From assembly GCA_036495525.1 (NCBI GenBank), contig DASXMR010000141.1:62001-126000 (forward strand): a stretch of 64,000 nucleotides of DNA, in the 5' to 3' direction. Position 1 is the first letter of the stretch, and every line of letters starts with the position of its first letter. The translations under genes and the position numbers were made by a program. Below the pieces are notes generated by a model, which saw only the letters and a program-made list of their open reading frames with translations, did not search any database and had not been told where the DNA came from. Positions 62,484 through 64,000 of the stretch are shown piece by piece. The stretch comes from DASXMR01 sp036495525 (GTDB taxonomy: Bacteria; Actinomycetota; Actinomycetes; Streptosporangiales; Streptosporangiaceae).

Positions 62484-64000
62484 TCAGCTACCTCCCGCTG
62501 CCTTCTTGTCCTCGGTCCCGCCGGCCGGGCCCTGACGGTGGCCTGACTGGCCGAGTCCGGCGGCGCTGATCCGCGGCAGCGGCAGCGTCTCGCTCGGGTT
62601 GCGGCCCGGCCGGGCGGCCGGTCCTGCCGGGGCGGCTGGCGCTGGCCGCGGCCTGCTGCTACGGCGCGGCTCGTCGCCGGCCGGCGTCCGCGGCGAGGAG
62701 GCCGGCGCTGCCCGGGGCGGAATGCTCACCGGCGCGGCCGGCCCGGACTGCGGCTCGCGGTGCCGCCGGGAAGGCGGCGTCAGCGATGGCACCTCGGCGG
62801 CCGGCTGGCTGCGCCTGGACGTGCGGGCGCGGTGCGGCGGCGGGGGCAGCACCAGGGCGCCGAGCACCTGGGTGCGCATCCGGTCTAGCCGCAGGATGAG
62901 GTCCGACGCCTCAGCCTTCTTCGAGTCGCGCAGCACGAGCGTGACGACCGCCGCGTCCGCGAACTCGGCCAGGCTCAGGTTGTCCGGGCCGTCGGCGTTG
63001 GGCGGCGCCTCGATGACCACGTACCGCGCATCCTGCTGCAGCTGTGCGACCAGCCGCCTGCTCGTGTCGTACTGATGACTGGCGATGGCGCCGGCCGCGT
63101 CAAGGCCAGGCGTGAGCACCCGCAGGCCGGGCGTGTCAGCCGGGCGCTTGACCACCTCGGCGACGGTGGCCTTGCCCGCCAGCACCTCGGCCGCACCCCG
63201 GCCGTCCCCGACCGACAGCAGCTGCGGGATGATCGCGTCCTCGGCGTCCGCGCAGACCAGGATCACGTCACCGTGGCTGCGCGCGATCGCGGCCGCCAGG
63301 TTCACGGCGGCCACGCTGCCGCCCTCGCCCTGCGAGGCGGCAGCCGCCACGATGACGTGCGGGCCGTCACCGAGGCCAGCCGTGATCGCCTGCGCGGCCG
63401 CGGAGAAGGCACGGCCCGCCTTAGTCCGCATCGGGAACACGCCCGTCTGATGGCCAAGCTTCTTCTGCGCCAGGCTGACCAGCACGGGCAGGTCGAGGAA
63501 GCGCTCGACATCCCTGGTCGCGTGCAGCCGGTCGTCGCGGCTGTCCAGGATGAACGCCCCGGCCAGGCCGAGGATCAGGCCGGCTACCAGGCCGCTCGGC
63601 AGGTACAGCAGCGGGTTGGGGCTGCTCGGCCGCGTCGGCACGGCGCCTGCGGTGATGATGTAGCCGGGCCTGGTGTTGACCGCTGTGCTGATCGTGGAGA
63701 TGTCATTGCGCAGCGCGATGATCGTGGTCTTGATCGTCTTCATGGTTGCCGCGTTCTCGCCGCGGATCGGCGAGCCCTGCCGCTCCGTCAGCATCTTGCG
63801 GTGCACCGCGTTCTCCTGCCTGAGCAGGTTGGTGATCCGGCCCTGCAGCTCCTGCTGCTCCGAGGCGATCTTGCCCTCTGCAGTCGCCTGCCGGGCGCTC
63901 AGGTAGCCGTTAGCGAACGCCTGGGCGCACGCCGCAGCCTGCGCTGGCTGCGGATCCGAGCAGCTGACCGACAGCACGGTGCTGTTGGCCGGCACCGAGA
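62484..64000 (-). CDS. Wzz/BY-kinase-like chain-length protein, 5' end outside window
   Basis: At least 505 residues are visible; the gene continues to the right. The visible N-terminal part is an extracytoplasmic coiled coil (SARQATAEGKIASEQQELQGRITNLLRQENAVHRKML), then a TM segment LPSGLVAGLILGLAGAFIL, as in Wzz/CapA. The cytoplasmic P-loop-like domain reads VIVAAAASQGEGGSVAAVNLAAAI. The Walker A Lys of BY-kinases (GEGKS/T) is Gly here, and the Walker A' acidic motif is changed (VLVCADAED). The C-terminus is Pro/Arg/Ser-rich with no Tyr cluster. Probably a chain-length regulator with a degenerate kinase domain. Confidence 0.88.
   Translation of the reverse strand, partial: SVPANSTVLSVSCSDPQPAQAAACAQAFANGYLSARQATAEGKIASEQQELQGRITNLLRQENAVHRKMLTERQGSPIRGENAATMKTIKTTIIALRNDISTISTAVNTRPGYIITAGAVPTRPSSPNPLLYLPSGLVAGLILGLAGAFILDSRDDRLHATRDVERFLDLPVLVSLAQKKLGHQTGVFPMRTKAGRAFSAAAQAITAGLGDGPHVIVAAAASQGEGGSVAAVNLAAAIARSHGDVILVCADAEDAIIPQLLSVGDGRGAAEVLAGKATVAEVVKRPADTPGLRVLTPGLDAAGAIASHQYDTSRRLVAQLQQDARYVVIEAPPNADGPDNLSLAEFADAAVVTLVLRDSKKAEASDLILRLDRMRTQVLGALVLPPPPHRARTSRRSQPAAEVPSLTPPSRRHREPQSGPAAPVSIPPRAAPASSPRTPAGDEPRRSSRPRPAPAAPAGPAARPGRNPSETLPLPRISAAGLGQSGHRQGPAGGTEDKKAAGGS

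Overview
The window is a 64 kb stretch of a very high-GC (about 70%) Actinomycetota chromosome. Evidence includes an HspR/HAIR-controlled dnaK operon, a SigR-type sigma factor, a Pmt protein mannosyltransferase, a TamR/Tam-like pair, frequent GTG and TTG starts and leaderless-looking promoters. The lineage may be near Streptosporangiales, but that is an inference. I see no insertion sequences, phage genes or CRISPR arrays.

Layout. (1) 1-6020: heat-shock operon on the minus strand, dnaK-grpE-dnaJ-hspR-clpB (clpB runs off the left edge), with two HAIR operators around the dnaK promoter. (2) 6093-18600: a PIG-V-like mannosyltransferase, a large unknown membrane protein, an Fe-S oxidoreductase, a frameshifted TMEM175-family channel, a two-component system with a neighbouring secreted protein, argS, and a plsX whose start is unclear. 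(3) 19382-25423: a KamA-family radical SAM enzyme, a DHA2 exporter, an SDR and a crotonase, a non-coding repeat region, and a sigR without an adjacent anti-sigma gene. (4) 25581-42789: housekeeping genes (pmt, metG, tatD, rsmA, ispE, an ABC-F ATPase, prs, rplY, pth), a GDSL hydrolase, a MarR/tam divergon, a TetR gene beside a fatty-acid desaturase, a tRNA-Gln, and a glmU that lacks most of its acetyltransferase domain.

(5) 42889-64000 is the most interesting region: a Wzx/Wzy-type exopolysaccharide locus that also carries sulfation genes. It holds two paralogous initiating sugar transferases behind near-identical ECF-type promoters, cysQ, cysD and cysN (PAP phosphatase and ATP sulfurylase), a methyltransferase, a secreted propeller-like protein, a membrane-anchored GH26 hydrolase, a WecG/TagA glycosyltransferase, an APH-like kinase, a sulfotransferase, a sulfotransferase-GT2 fusion, a PAP2-family protein, a Wzx flippase, an O-antigen ligase/polymerase and a Wzz/BY-kinase-like protein cut by the right edge. 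Read together, they suggest synthesis, sulfation and export of a sulfated surface glycan. The sulfate genes would supply activated sulfate and remove PAP. No APS kinase is present in the window.
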